NCBI GenBank assembly: GCA_905216025.1
Contig: CAJMSE010000004.1
Span: 62,001-126,000, forward strand
Direction of reading: 5' to 3'
From: an uncultured bacterium
GTDB taxonomy: Bacteria > Bacteroidota > Bacteroidia > Bacteroidales > Bacteroidaceae
Length of the DNA: 64,000 bases
Part shown: positions 43,271 to 52,448 of the stretch, piece after piece
Position numbering within the stretch: the stretch's first letter is position 1
Layout: each line of letters begins with the position of its first letter
The notes under the pieces: model-generated
Told to the model about the DNA's origin: nothing
Seen by the model: the letters and a program-made list of their open reading frames with translations, nothing else
Databases searched by the model: none
Translations under genes and position numbers: made by a program

Positions 43271-45472
43271 TTATTTCACAACCACTTTCTTGCCGTTCAC
43301 GATGTAAAGGCCCTTTGTGGGGTTCTGCACGCGCACTCCGCTCAGGGTGTGCCATACCTTTGCATCGCCGTTGGCCGTGCTCTCAACATTGCTGATGCCG
43401 GTGGTGTCGCCGCCAAAGGCAATCTTTATGCTCTTTGCGTTGCCACCCTCGATAACGAGGTGAGCCTTTCCCACGGTGAGAGTACCAACAAACGGATAGA
43501 AGCCGATGCCATCCACATTGTTCAGAACGTAGATGTTATCTTCGCGAGTAACGGCCGTTGCCTCGGTGTTGGCAATGAGGTCGTTGCTCTCAAAGGCTGC
43601 AACGCCTGTCGTCGTAAAACCTACGAACTCGCCCGTACCCTTGAGCAGGACGCCCTGCCCTGCGGGCACTTTCTTGTCGGCAACCTCTGTCAGGGTTACA
43701 ACGTCTTTAGCATCGCTGAGCTTCGCGGTGTAAACCGTGAGGCCCTCGGCGGCAGAGAAGTCAACGTCAGAGGTGCTGCTGAAGGTTGAATACTCGTTGA
43801 CAGTGACCGTCTGAGCGGGAGAATAAACCTTGATATTCTTCAACATATCAGAATAACGATATAGTTTATAAGACTCGTTGGCTTTCTGAACATCAGTCAT
43901 AGTCTTATTTCCATAATTATTCAGCCTTGTATAAACAGCATACTGGTCTGCTGTTGCATCATTAATACTTATCACTCCTTCGTTTCCACTACCATCATAA
44001 GAGGCCATCAAACCATAGCCTATATATATAATTGGTGTCTTATTAGAAAACAAATTAATACCATCTATCGCTGTAGCTGCATTTGTGGTAGGATCATTCA
44101 ATTCATACTTCGTAGCAAGAGAACTTTCCGACCATCCCCAACGGCTATCATCATCTGTACCTTTCGTCCATAACTCTTCCGGGAAATCAGCTTCCGTCAT
44201 CTCGCTAAACTTATATTCTTTAGCAACCGCATAGGCAACATCATTCTTTATAACCAGCTCACTTGATGTATAGCCGGCTGCAGAAGCAGTGATAACATAG
44301 GTTCCGGCTGCATCCGAAGAAATCTTGCCGCCATTAGCAATATCAACAGAAGCCTGTGCCGTGCCGCCTGCGGGAGTATACACATACGACAATGTCGCAG
44401 TTGGCGAAAGCAATACAGAAGAGTTATCCACATTCACCGTATACTCTTTTACATATCCTTCACCAATGTTTGAGACAGAATATGTAGGAGCATTCAAAGT
44501 TATTTCAACAGCCTCAACAGCAGTCTCTACAACAGACGACTTTGCTGTTCCTCTCGTTGTGTAAGCATATAATGTTCCAGAGGTAGACGTCTTTACCTCA
44601 ATTGAGGTTCCTTCAGTTACTGAGACTTCATCGGTAGAACCTGGTAAGGTGTAATGCAAGGTTTCACCATCTGCAAAAGAGATTCTATATGAGCGTTCTT
44701 TCCCGTTTATCCCAATAAGCGTCACCTGTGGCTCTGCAGCCACTTCTCCTGCAACATAATCATAAATAACCATGTTATCGAAGTTGAGTACACCACCTTC
44801 ACGACCAACCAAAGACCAAAATCCCTTTATTGACGGTAATGAACCATCAGTAGTAATAAGTTGTAAATTACCTGTTGCAATGGTGTTACTACCATCCTGA
44901 ATGGTATAGTTTACTCCCGATGCTGTAATTTTCAACGTATAGTGATACCATTGGGCTTTCAATGTTACCGGAGTTCCTGTATTTGACAGATCATTAATAT
45001 ACCATTCTGTTGAATAATCGGAAGCGGTTATCTGCTTTTGGGACAATGCAAATATATAATCCGTACCGGAATATGTAGCATTCGTTGCTAAATTTGGTCC
45101 AGTCGTTGGTACAATAAACTGAGACTGACTACGGTCTGCCTTTTTACCACTCCTCATAGAAGCATCAAACTCTATCACATATCCTTCTGTAGACATCTCA
45201 TCCGTTATATATCCATTGGAAGGAGTATCATAAGAAACTGATTTGTAAGCACTTCTGTTACCACTACCACTACCAGAAGTTATTTCTACATATTTTCCAT
45301 AAACAGCATCATCTGTTTTTAATGTCATAGTCCCGTTAGGACAAATCCAATCAGCCGCAGTTTCAGTCTCGTAATCTTGAGAAGCAATAATTCTCTTTGT
45401 TTGAGCATCTGCATCAAATGGGAATAAAATCCCAATAATAAAAAGCAATGCACATGATGTAATTCTCTTCAT
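43271..45472 (-). CDS. Large secreted multidomain protein with sorting-like C-terminus
   Basis: 733 aa. A signal peptide (MKRITSCALLFIIGILFPFDADAQ) is followed by a concanavalin/laminin-G-like module (about 25-240, WYHYTLKITASGVNYTIQDG; GVLNFDNMVIYDY), Ig-like beta segments (about 245-420) and a region rich in Ser/Asp/Tyr. The C-terminus AKVWHTLSGVRVQNPTKGLY plus IVNGKKVVVK is the short tail seen on many Prevotella-type secreted proteins, probably a secretion/anchoring signal. The coding DNA upstream of about 43800 is AT-rich, while the last about 500 bp resembles the rest of the window. No catalytic motif was recognised; a surface-binding or adhesive role is a guess. Confidence 0.7.
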   Translation of the reverse strand: MKRITSCALLFIIGILFPFDADAQTKRIIASQDYETETAADWICPNGTMTLKTDDAVYGKYVEITSGSGSGNRSAYKSVSYDTPSNGYITDEMSTEGYVIEFDASMRSGKKADRSQSQFIVPTTGPNLATNATYSGTDYIFALSQKQITASDYSTEWYINDLSNTGTPVTLKAQWYHYTLKITASGVNYTIQDGSNTIATGNLQLITTDGSLPSIKGFWSLVGREGGVLNFDNMVIYDYVAGEVAAEPQVTLIGINGKERSYRISFADGETLHYTLPGSTDEVSVTEGTSIEVKTSTSGTLYAYTTRGTAKSSVVETAVEAVEITLNAPTYSVSNIGEGYVKEYTVNVDNSSVLLSPTATLSYVYTPAGGTAQASVDIANGGKISSDAAGTYVITASAAGYTSSELVIKNDVAYAVAKEYKFSEMTEADFPEELWTKGTDDDSRWGWSESSLATKYELNDPTTNAATAIDGINLFSNKTPIIYIGYGLMASYDGSGNEGVISINDATADQYAVYTRLNNYGNKTMTDVQKANESYKLYRYSDMLKNIKVYSPAQTVTVNEYSTFSSTSDVDFSAAEGLTVYTAKLSDAKDVVTLTEVADKKVPAGQGVLLKGTGEFVGFTTTGVAAFESNDLIANTEATAVTREDNIYVLNNVDGIGFYPFVGTLTVGKAHLVIEGGNAKSIKIAFGGDTTGISNVESTANGDAKVWHTLSGVRVQNPTKGLYIVNGKKVVVK

Positions 45473-45545
45473 AATGTTTTTATTTATTAGTTAATAGAAA
45501 AGTAATCATAATTTTTCTGCCCCGCCCCATCACGTTGCAACGCGC

Positions 45546-45658
45546 ATATCACAACCTCGTAGGGACACATTCTCGTATCTGTCCGCCATCACACACATTA
45601 TTATATATATGTTACGTGCGGACAGATACGAGAATGTGTCCCTACAAGGCTGTGATAT
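45546..45658. repeat. 41-bp inverted repeat with GTAGGGACACATT core
   Basis: Arms at 45546-45586 and 45618-45658 are reverse complements with two mismatches; the 31-bp loop is AT-rich. The arms share TGTAGGGACACATT with the palindrome at 53296-53354. It lies upstream of the 733-aa protein gene. The 45473-46150 stretch around it holds no convincing gene. Confidence 0.85.
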
Positions 45659-46051
45659 TACCATCCCTTTTGCCGGCACACCGACACCTCCCCGGAACGT
45701 ACCAATATTATTATGCCGTGACGGAAATATATCATTAAAGAATCCGCGGACATATCTTCGGGACATACGGGCACGGCGGTGGCGTGCATGATGCATGCCG
45801 GCGGCATGACAATGCACGACGCTCCGGGCCACGGATGCATGGCAGACGGAAGGAAATAAGGCTATAGGATAGGCATACAGACTATGCCGCAGGCAACCGG
45901 AAATGTGCCCGAGAGCAGGGGTGTAAACACTTTTTACCCCCCGAAACGAAATCAGCACGGCACATGGTGTGCCCTGCGGTCATATAGTCAATAATCATAA
46001 GTAGCTGTTATAGCTAATAGAAAAGTATTATGCTGTCTTTACAGACGGCTG

Positions 46052-46081
46052 CAAATATACACAAAAATATCTATATGGCAA
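46052..46081 (-). promoter_or_regulatory. Distant promoter candidate for the 733-aa protein gene
   Basis: On the minus strand TATATTTG (46052-46059) has TTG (46079-46081) 19 bp upstream. If used, the leader would be about 570 nt and would contain the 41-bp inverted repeat. No TAnnTTTG was found nearer to the start at 45472. Confidence 0.4.
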
Positions 46082-46150
46082 TGAATAAGGCTGGGAAATC
46101 GGTCTCAATGCAAATTTATTCAACACTTTCCTCAAACGAGAAGACAAGGA

Positions 46151-46360
46151 TTTTTCAACGCAAAGACGCGAAGACGCAAAGATCTTAGAAGATGTTTACT
46201 AAGGGGAGGAAGTTTTTTAAGAACACAGAGACACGGAGACACAGAGGCTTCGCATTTCCTTCCTCTGTGTCTCCGTGTCTCTGTGTTCTAAATATAAATC
46301 GAACAGGCAAAAGAGAATCCTTCTATCCCTTTGCGTCTTCGCGCCCTTTGCGTTGAAAAA
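46151..46360. repeat. Nested inverted-repeat element, copy 1
   Basis: The outer arms are TTTTTCAACGCAAAGACGC-like (46151-46181) and CTTTGCGTCTTCGCGCCCTT onward (46329-46360). The inner arms form a perfect 27-bp inverted repeat (46221-46247 and 46262-46288, GAACACAGAGACACGGAGAC onward) around TTCGCATTT. A homologous copy lies at 48132-48363. It ends close to the stop of the lipoprotein gene at 46389. Confidence 0.9.
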
Positions 46361-46388
46361 TCCTCGTCTTCCCGCTGAAAAACTCTCC

Positions 46389-47243
46389 TTATCTCCGGAA
46401 TGTTCCGCGGGCAACGGGCACGTTCTCTCTCTGCCGGAGCGCCTTCAGATGGTTCTTGGCGGCCGTCTCGGGAAAGGCATACGGCGTCCAGTCGAAGCCT
46501 TCGACGGAAACAAAGGCGAAGCTGAAGCGCTGGGTGCCGTAGCCCAGGGTACCGGTGAAGGAGGCGCTCGTCAGCGCATAGTCTGATATGCGGGATACCG
46601 ACATAGCGCTGTTGACGAGATATGTGAGGGTGATTCCCGATGACGAGCGCACCCACGTGAACGGGTTGTAGGCGTAATTGGTGAGCGGCTGGTTCACGTC
46701 GTAGTCGAGCTGGGCGCCCGCGCCGTCGGCATCGAACTCGCATATCGTGGCATACGTGCCTTTGGGCACTCCGTGCACGTCGTAGTAGTAGTTGTCGTTT
46801 ATCGTGCCTTGCCACTGCCCCACGAGCGGCTTGGCCGAGGGCTTGTCGCCTCCGGTGTTGGGGATGAGCGGGATGTCGTCGACGTAGAGGTGGTCTTCCT
46901 TGAAGTAATACTTCATCGTGTAGACGTCCCGGTCGCCCTCATACTGCACGTACAGGGTCAAGGCATCGGCCTCCCAAATGAACTTGCTGCCCGTGGTCTG
47001 TCCGTCTTTCACGCTCTTGTAGCTTCCGGTGCGGTCGTTGTTGAGCACGAGGTAGAACGGCGAATCCGGGTCGTCGTCAGACACGTAGCTGCCGACGAGG
47101 CGCTGCTCGTAGCGGTTCAACTCTTTCTGACCGCCGCCTCCGCCGCCCCATCCGGGACCGTAGTCGTAGTAATCATCGTCGCCGCAGGCTGAGAAGAGCA
47201 GCGGCAGGGCTGCCATAAGCAGCATGGATAGGTATTTCTTCAT
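46389..47243 (-). CDS. Lipoprotein of unknown function
   Basis: A 284-aa lipoprotein (MLLMAALPLLFSAC, then GDDDYYDYGPG, an acidic surface-export-like run followed by Gly-rich linker). Two similar halves resemble small beta-barrel (lipocalin-like) modules: RLVGSYVSDDDPDSPFYLVL with FIWEADALTLYVQYEGD, and PLVGQWQGTINDNYYY with ITLTYLVNSAM. These patterns recall stress or lipocalin-like DUF families of Bacteroidetes, but no name can be given with confidence. It shares a small block with the SIMPL gene, flanked by two copies of the nested repeat. Confidence 0.75.
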   Translation of the reverse strand: MKKYLSMLLMAALPLLFSACGDDDYYDYGPGWGGGGGGQKELNRYEQRLVGSYVSDDDPDSPFYLVLNNDRTGSYKSVKDGQTTGSKFIWEADALTLYVQYEGDRDVYTMKYYFKEDHLYVDDIPLIPNTGGDKPSAKPLVGQWQGTINDNYYYDVHGVPKGTYATICEFDADGAGAQLDYDVNQPLTNYAYNPFTWVRSSSGITLTYLVNSAMSVSRISDYALTSASFTGTLGYGTQRFSFAFVSVEGFDWTPYAFPETAAKNHLKALRQRENVPVARGTFRR

Positions 47244-47300
47244 AATCTTCTGTTATGTTAGATGGTAGATGTTAAATGGGAGATGTCAGATGTTATTCCT

Positions 47301-48005
47301 TTAGTCTTTCAGCGAGTAGGTCACTGTTGTGACCACGCGCACCTTCTTTATGTGCGGCGTGTTCGAGTCGCGGTCGGATATTGAGAACTGTCCCTGGTCG
47401 GCACTCATTATCTTGTTCAGCCGGCTGCTGCTGTTCTCGGCAAACTGCTGCGCCGTCTTCTCGGCGTTGCGGATGGCCTCCTGCATCATCTTCGGCTTCA
47501 TGGCCTGAAACGAGACATACTCATATTCGGCCCTGCTGTCGTATCCTCCGCCTATCACGGCCACGCCCTGCCGGAGCAGTTCGCCCTGCCGGGCGATGAT
47601 GGAGCGCACGAGCTTCACCTTGCGCGACGTCACGGTGACGGTCGACGTGATGTTATAGCGGTAGCGGTGGTTGTTCGAGCCGTACTGCTCGGCGTTGAGG
47701 TCTATCACCACCGGCGCGTTCACGCTGATCTCGCTGTCGTCGATGCCGTTGCGGCGCAGAAAGTCTTTCACCTTCGCCGTGGTGGCGTTGATGCTCTCGT
47801 AGAGCTGCGGCAGGTCGTCGCCGAGTTCTTTCGTCTGTATGGGCCACGTCACCTTGTCGGCCTCCACTTCCCTCTCAGCCAGTCCCTTGACGGTGACACG
47901 CCTGTCCTTATTGGCAAAATCGTTTATTCCGCCCCTGATGCTGATACCGAGGAATATTATTCCGATGGCTAATATAGCCGCTTCTCTCATCCTGTTCATA
48001 GGCAT
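47301..48005 (-). CDS. SIMPL-domain (DUF541) membrane-anchored protein
   Basis: 234 aa from the ATG at 48005; an in-frame ATG at 48080 would add 25 polar residues before the hydrophobic segment and is less likely. One N-terminal membrane segment (AAILAIGIIFLGISI) precedes the SIMPL domain: RRVTVKGLAEREVEADKVTW, ITSTVTVTSRKVKLV, ARQGELLRQGVAVIGG, AEKTAQQFAENSSSRLNKIM. The family is periplasmic, with poorly defined roles in oxidative-stress tolerance or envelope function. It is 57 bp upstream of the lipoprotein gene on the same strand and may be co-transcribed with it. Confidence 0.88.
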   Translation of the reverse strand: MPMNRMREAAILAIGIIFLGISIRGGINDFANKDRRVTVKGLAEREVEADKVTWPIQTKELGDDLPQLYESINATTAKVKDFLRRNGIDDSEISVNAPVVIDLNAEQYGSNNHRYRYNITSTVTVTSRKVKLVRSIIARQGELLRQGVAVIGGGYDSRAEYEYVSFQAMKPKMMQEAIRNAEKTAQQFAENSSSRLNKIMSADQGQFSISDRDSNTPHIKKVRVVTTVTYSLKD

Positions 48006-48131
48006 AGCTTTGTTTAATGATTGATGTTTCTGCTGCCAAATATACGAAAGATTATCAGAGAGAGGCACACAGAGAGACATTATTTACATATTATTAAACA
48101 ATTGATGAATATTTAAAGACAACGGGGAGAG

Positions 48132-48363
48132 TATTTCAACGCAAAGCCGAGGGTTTTAAACGCAAAGGGCGCAAAGACGCAAAGGAGTTAAGAGAAGTTT
48201 ACTGAGGAGAGGAATATTATTTTAGAACACAGAGACACGGAAACACAGAGGCTTCGCATTCCTTCCTCTGTGTCTCCGTGTCTCTGTGTTCTAAATAAGA
48301 ATCGAATAAGCGAAAGAGAATCCTTCAATTCCTTTGCGCCTTCGCGCCCTTTGCGTTAAAAAT
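48132..48363. repeat. Nested inverted-repeat element, copy 2
   Basis: Same order as the element at 46151: AACGCAAAG outer arms, an inner GAACACAGAGACACGGA inverted pair around TTCGCATT, then AGAATCCTTC and the CTTTGCGCCTTCGCG arm. It differs by small indels and substitutions and is in the same orientation. It lies between the SIMPL and asd genes. Apart from this the 48081-48375 gap is empty. Confidence 0.9.
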
Positions 48364-48375
48364 TCCCTTCGCTAT

Positions 48376-49386
48376 CTATTTGATATTCCTGGTCTTATAC
48401 AGATACTCGGCAATCTGCACGGCATTCAGGGCTGCGCCCTTCCTTATCTGGTCGCCGCTGAGCCACAGGGTGAGTCCGCAGTCGTCTGAAAGGTCCTGAC
48501 GGATGCGGCCGACGTAGATGTCGTCCTTACCGGCGGTGTCGAGCGGCATGGGGTATACGAGGTTGGCGGGGTCGTCCTGCACGGTGACGCCGGGGGCGGC
48601 GGCAAGGGCGGCACGGGCCTGCTCCACGGTGATGGGGCTCTCCGTCTCTATCCACACGCTCTCGGAGTGGGCGCGGAGCGACGACACACGCACGCACATG
48701 GCCGAGCACTTCACGTCGCTGTGCATTATCTTACGCGTCTCGTTAAACATCTTCATCTCCTCCTTGGTGTAGCCGTTGGGCTGGAAGACGTCTATCTGCG
48801 GGATGACGTTATAAGCCAGCTGGTGGGGGAACTTGCTGACGGTGACGGGCTGTCCGCTGATGATCTCGCCATACTGCTGCTGGAGTTCGGCCATGGCGGC
48901 GGCTCCGGCACCGCTGGCACTCTGGTAGCTGGCCACGCGGATGCGGCGGATGTGGCTGAGCTGCTCGAGCGGCTGGAGCACGACAACCATCATTATGGTG
49001 GTGCAGTTGGGGTTGGCGATGATGCCGCGGGGACGCACGAGGGCGTCGGCGGCGTTGCACTCAGGCACGACGAGCGGCACATCCTCGTCCATGCGGAAGG
49101 CGCTCGAGTTGTCTATCATCACCGCGCCGTAGCGTGTGATGTCGTCGGCAAACTCCTTCGACGTGCCCGCGCCGGCTGAGGTGAAGGCGATGTCGATGTC
49201 CTTGAAGTCGTCGCCATGCTTCAGGAGCTTCACCTCGTACTCCTTGCCGCGGTACTCATACTTCCGGCCGGCACTGCGCTCGGAACCGAACAGGACGAGG
49301 TCGTCCATGGGAAACTCTCTCTCTGCCAGCACGCGGAGGAACTCCTGTCCCACTGCTCCGCTTGCCCCAACAATCGCTACTCTCAT
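48376..49386 (-). CDS. asd: Aspartate-semialdehyde dehydrogenase
   Basis: 336 aa, cytoplasmic; it reduces aspartyl phosphate on the path to lysine, threonine, methionine and diaminopimelate. NADP site: MRVAIVGASGAVGQEFLRVL. The catalytic Cys is in IIANPNCTTIMM, the substrate-binding His in RVSSLRAHSESV, and SYQSASGAGAAAMAEL is a family block. The length is normal. It is a single gene with a divergent neighbour at 49524. A TAATTTTG -7 element lies at 49434-49441 on the minus strand. Confidence 0.96.
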   Translation of the reverse strand: MRVAIVGASGAVGQEFLRVLAEREFPMDDLVLFGSERSAGRKYEYRGKEYEVKLLKHGDDFKDIDIAFTSAGAGTSKEFADDITRYGAVMIDNSSAFRMDEDVPLVVPECNAADALVRPRGIIANPNCTTIMMVVVLQPLEQLSHIRRIRVASYQSASGAGAAAMAELQQQYGEIISGQPVTVSKFPHQLAYNVIPQIDVFQPNGYTKEEMKMFNETRKIMHSDVKCSAMCVRVSSLRAHSESVWIETESPITVEQARAALAAAPGVTVQDDPANLVYPMPLDTAGKDDIYVGRIRQDLSDDCGLTLWLSGDQIRKGAALNAVQIAEYLYKTRNIK

Positions 49387-49433
49387 AAGTCGTATTCTGT
49401 TTAATAATGTTATTATTCGCTGTCTATCGGCTG

Positions 49434-49441
49434 CAAAATTA
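49434..49441 (-). promoter_or_regulatory. -7 element of asd
   Basis: The minus strand reads TAATTTTG, 47 bp upstream of the asd start, in the 137-bp gap shared with the divergent antiporter gene. No good TTTG is seen at -33. Confidence 0.5.
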
Positions 49442-49523
49442 CAACTTTTAGGGTAATAATCACTCTTATCTGATATTTTTTTTGCACCTTTGCAGCGTGA
49501 ACCGTAACCATTGACAGCTGATC

Positions 49524-51647
49524 ATGCCCGATATATCGCATTATTTCCCTATCACCGACCCGACGCTGATATTCTTCGTCGTGCTCTGCATCATACTCTT
49601 CGCACCCATCATCATGGGCAGACTGCGCATCCCGCACATCGTCGGGATGGTGCTGGCGGGCACCCTCGTGGGCCGTTACGGGCTTAACATCCTCGAGCGC
49701 GACTCGTCGTTCGAGCTGTTCGGCAAGGTGGGACTGCTGTATATCATGTTTCTCGCCGGCTTAGAGATGAACATGAAGGACGTCATGCAGAAGAAGGGGC
49801 GATTCGTGGGCTTCGGACTGCTGACGTTCGGCGTGCCATTCGTGCTCGGATATGTCACCGGCATACACCTGCTGGGCTACTCGCCGATGGCGTCGCTGCT
49901 GCTCTCGTGCATCCTCGCGTCGAACACTCTCATTGCCTACCCCATCGTACTGAAGTACGGACTGCAGAAGCATCCGGCCGTGGGGCTGAGTGTGGGGTCG
50001 TCGATGATCGCGCTGTCGCTGTCGCTGCTGCTGCTCGCCGCCATCGTGGGGGCGAACGGGGGCGATGCCGGCGTGATGTTCTGGGTGGGCTTCGCGGCCA
50101 AGGTGGTGCTCTTCTGCCTCGGCCTGTTCTTACTCGTGCCGCGCCTGACGCGGTGGTTTTTCCGGCGCTATGCCGACTCGGTGATGCTGTATATATACGT
50201 GCTGGTGGTGCTGTTCCTCTGCGCCGCCGTGTCCGAGATATGCGGACTGGAGGGCATCTTCGGCGCATTCCTCGCCGGACTGACGCTCAACAGGTTCATC
50301 CCGGGCGTGTCGCCCCTGATGAACCGCATCGAGTTCATCGGCAACGCGCTCTTCATTCCCTATTTCCTGATAGGCGTCGGCATGCTGATAGACATCAGCG
50401 TGCTGTTCCACAGCCTCAGCACGGTGTGGGTGGTGGCCTGCATCGTCTTCGTGGGGACACTCGGAAAGGCCGCCGCCGCATACATCTCATGCCTCGGATT
50501 CCGCATGCCGCTGATGTCGGGACACATGATGTTCGGACTCACCGAGGCCCACGCGGCGGGCAGCATCGCCATGACGATGGTGGGAATGAACATGAAGATG
50601 CCAAACGGACAGTATCTCGTGGACGCCAACATGCTGAACGGCGTGGTGATGATGATTCTCTTCACCTGCATCATCAGTTCGGTGATGGTGGAGAACTCGG
50701 CAAGGAGCATACTGCTGAAAGAGCGCCTGCAGCCCGAAGAGCCCGACCGGAAAGGCGACGACGAGAAGATACTGCTGCCGCTGCAGCACGCCGAGGACGC
50801 CGTGGGACTGGTCAGCCTGGCGATAATAATGCGCAACAAAAAGCTCAACCGCGGCCTCATCGGCCTCAATGTGGTGTACGACGACATATACAGCAGCAGG
50901 AACAGGAACGCCGGGCGCAAGATTCTCGAACAGGCCGAAGCCACGGCCATATCGGCCGACGTGAGGATGCAGACGCAGAGCCGGCTGGCCATAAACATAG
51001 CGAACGGCATCAAGCACGCCTTCAAGGAGAACGACGCGTCGGAGATAATCATGGGCCTGCACCGCCGGACAAGTCCCGGAGACAGCTTCTGGGGCGCCTA
51101 CACGCAGGGACTGATAAGCGATATCAACAGGCAGATAATAATCTGCCGCCTCACCTACCCGCTCGGAACGCTGCGCCGAATCCACGTGGCGGTGCCGTCG
51201 AGGGTCGAGTTCGAGCCGGGATTCTACCGCTGGACGGAGCGGCTGGCACGCCTCGCGGAGAGTCTCGGATGCCGCATCGTATTCCACGGACGCGAGAATA
51301 CAACGGCCCTCATAGGCGAATACATACGCAACCGCCACCCCGACGTGAGGGCAGAGTATGTGCTGATGAACCACTGGAAAGACCTTATGTCGCTCACCCA
51401 CGTGGTGAACAGCGACCACCTGCTGGCCGTCATCACGGCAAGACCGGGCACAGTGTCGTACAAGCCGGCTTTCGAGCGGCTGCCGGAAGAGCTCACCGAA
51501 GGCTTCCCTGACTGCAGCCTGATGATCATCTACCCCGACCAGAACGGGCAGCCGCAGGACGTCATGACGTTCACCGCGCCGCAACGGCAGGAGCAGGAGA
51601 GCGCATACTCATCCATCATAAAACTGTTCAGCAAGAAAAAGGCATAG
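49524..51647 (+). CDS. CPA2-family monovalent cation:proton antiporter
   Basis: 707 aa. About 12-13 membrane segments lie in the first 395 residues (IFFVVLCIILFAPIIMGRL; IPHIVGMVLAGTLVG; LLYIMFLAGLEMNM are typical of CPA2), including the unwound-helix region GIFGAFLAGLTLNRFIP and FIPYFLIGVGMLI. A cytoplasmic part of about 300 residues follows with two universal-stress-like halves. It exchanges Na+ or K+ for protons; the exact ion is not readable from sequence. It is the first gene of a three-gene operon, 6 bp before the LolD-type gene. Confidence 0.92.
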   Translation: MPDISHYFPITDPTLIFFVVLCIILFAPIIMGRLRIPHIVGMVLAGTLVGRYGLNILERDSSFELFGKVGLLYIMFLAGLEMNMKDVMQKKGRFVGFGLLTFGVPFVLGYVTGIHLLGYSPMASLLLSCILASNTLIAYPIVLKYGLQKHPAVGLSVGSSMIALSLSLLLLAAIVGANGGDAGVMFWVGFAAKVVLFCLGLFLLVPRLTRWFFRRYADSVMLYIYVLVVLFLCAAVSEICGLEGIFGAFLAGLTLNRFIPGVSPLMNRIEFIGNALFIPYFLIGVGMLIDISVLFHSLSTVWVVACIVFVGTLGKAAAAYISCLGFRMPLMSGHMMFGLTEAHAAGSIAMTMVGMNMKMPNGQYLVDANMLNGVVMMILFTCIISSVMVENSARSILLKERLQPEEPDRKGDDEKILLPLQHAEDAVGLVSLAIIMRNKKLNRGLIGLNVVYDDIYSSRNRNAGRKILEQAEATAISADVRMQTQSRLAINIANGIKHAFKENDASEIIMGLHRRTSPGDSFWGAYTQGLISDINRQIIICRLTYPLGTLRRIHVAVPSRVEFEPGFYRWTERLARLAESLGCRIVFHGRENTTALIGEYIRNRHPDVRAEYVLMNHWKDLMSLTHVVNSDHLLAVITARPGTVSYKPAFERLPEELTEGFPDCSLMIIYPDQNGQPQDVMTFTAPQRQEQESAYSSIIKLFSKKKA

Positions 51648-51653
51648 AGATAT

Positions 51654-52448
51654 ATGATTACCGTAAAAGGAATAAAAAAGAGCTTCGGGCCGCTTGAGGT
51701 ACTGAAAGGCATCGACCTCGAGATAGGAAAGGGCGAGATCGTGAGCATCGTAGGCCCGAGCGGGGCGGGAAAGACCACCCTGCTGCAGATAATAGGCACG
51801 CTCGACAGTCCGGACGAGGGCACCGTAGTCATCGACGGGACAGACATCGGCACGCTGAGCAAGAAGAAGATTGCCGGCTTCAGAAACCGAAACATCGGCT
51901 TCGTGTTCCAGTTTCACCAGCTGCTCCCTGAGTTCACGGCCCTCGAGAACATCATGATTCCGGCCTTCATCGCCGGCGCATCGAAGAAAGACGCACGGCA
52001 ACGGGCCATGGAGATGCTCAACCTGATGGGACTGGCAGACCGCGCCGATCACAAGCCCGGACAGCTGTCGGGCGGCGAGAAGCAGCGCGTGGCCGTGGCG
52101 AGGGCTCTCGTGAACAACCCCGCCGTAATCCTGGCGGACGAGCCTTCGGGAAGCCTCGACTCGCAGAACAAGGCCGACCTGCACCGCCTCTTCTTCGAAC
52201 TGCGCGACAAGCTCGGCCAGACGTTCATCATAGTGACGCACGACGAGCAGCTCGCCGCCATCACAGACCGCACCATAAAGATGAAGGACGGCCTGCTGGC
52301 AGAAGCCGAAGGCCCAACAACCTCTGAGTCATCAAAGAACTCAGAGCTCTCAGAGCCCTCCGAGACATCAGAAAACCATGTGTCCGCAGAGCCCTCGGAA
52401 ATCTCCGAGAATTCCGAGAACTCCCCCTACACCCCCAAAGAACAATGA
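51654..52448 (+). CDS. lolD: LolD-type ABC transporter ATPase with Ser/Glu tail
   Basis: 264 aa. Walker A is GPSGAGKTTLL, the Q-loop FVFQFHQLLPEFT, the signature LSGGEKQRVAVARAL, Walker B VILADEPSGSLD and the H-loop IIVTHDEQ. The match to the LolD/MacB branch (lipoprotein release or related envelope export) is good; no permease gene is adjacent. The normal family ends near residue 220 (TIKMKDGLL). Here about 45 extra residues follow, rich in Ser/Glu (SESSKNSELSEPSETSEN), coded by repeats like those in the genes at 22832 and 24207. The stop overlaps the next gene by four bases. Confidence 0.88.
   Translation: MITVKGIKKSFGPLEVLKGIDLEIGKGEIVSIVGPSGAGKTTLLQIIGTLDSPDEGTVVIDGTDIGTLSKKKIAGFRNRNIGFVFQFHQLLPEFTALENIMIPAFIAGASKKDARQRAMEMLNLMGLADRADHKPGQLSGGEKQRVAVARALVNNPAVILADEPSGSLDSQNKADLHRLFFELRDKLGQTFIIVTHDEQLAAITDRTIKMKDGLLAEAEGPTTSESSKNSELSEPSETSENHVSAEPSEISENSENSPYTPKEQ

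Noticed and set aside
45530..45958. 142-codon minus-strand frame upstream of the secreted protein gene
   Set aside because: It runs through the 41-bp inverted repeat and its translation is Cys/His/Arg-rich without a recognisable pattern. It is more likely chance.
49524..51647. KefB potassium efflux assignment
   Set aside because: The membrane domain fits CPA2 in general, but the C-terminus resembles universal-stress-type modules rather than the KefB/KefC nucleotide-binding domain, so the ion and name were left open.
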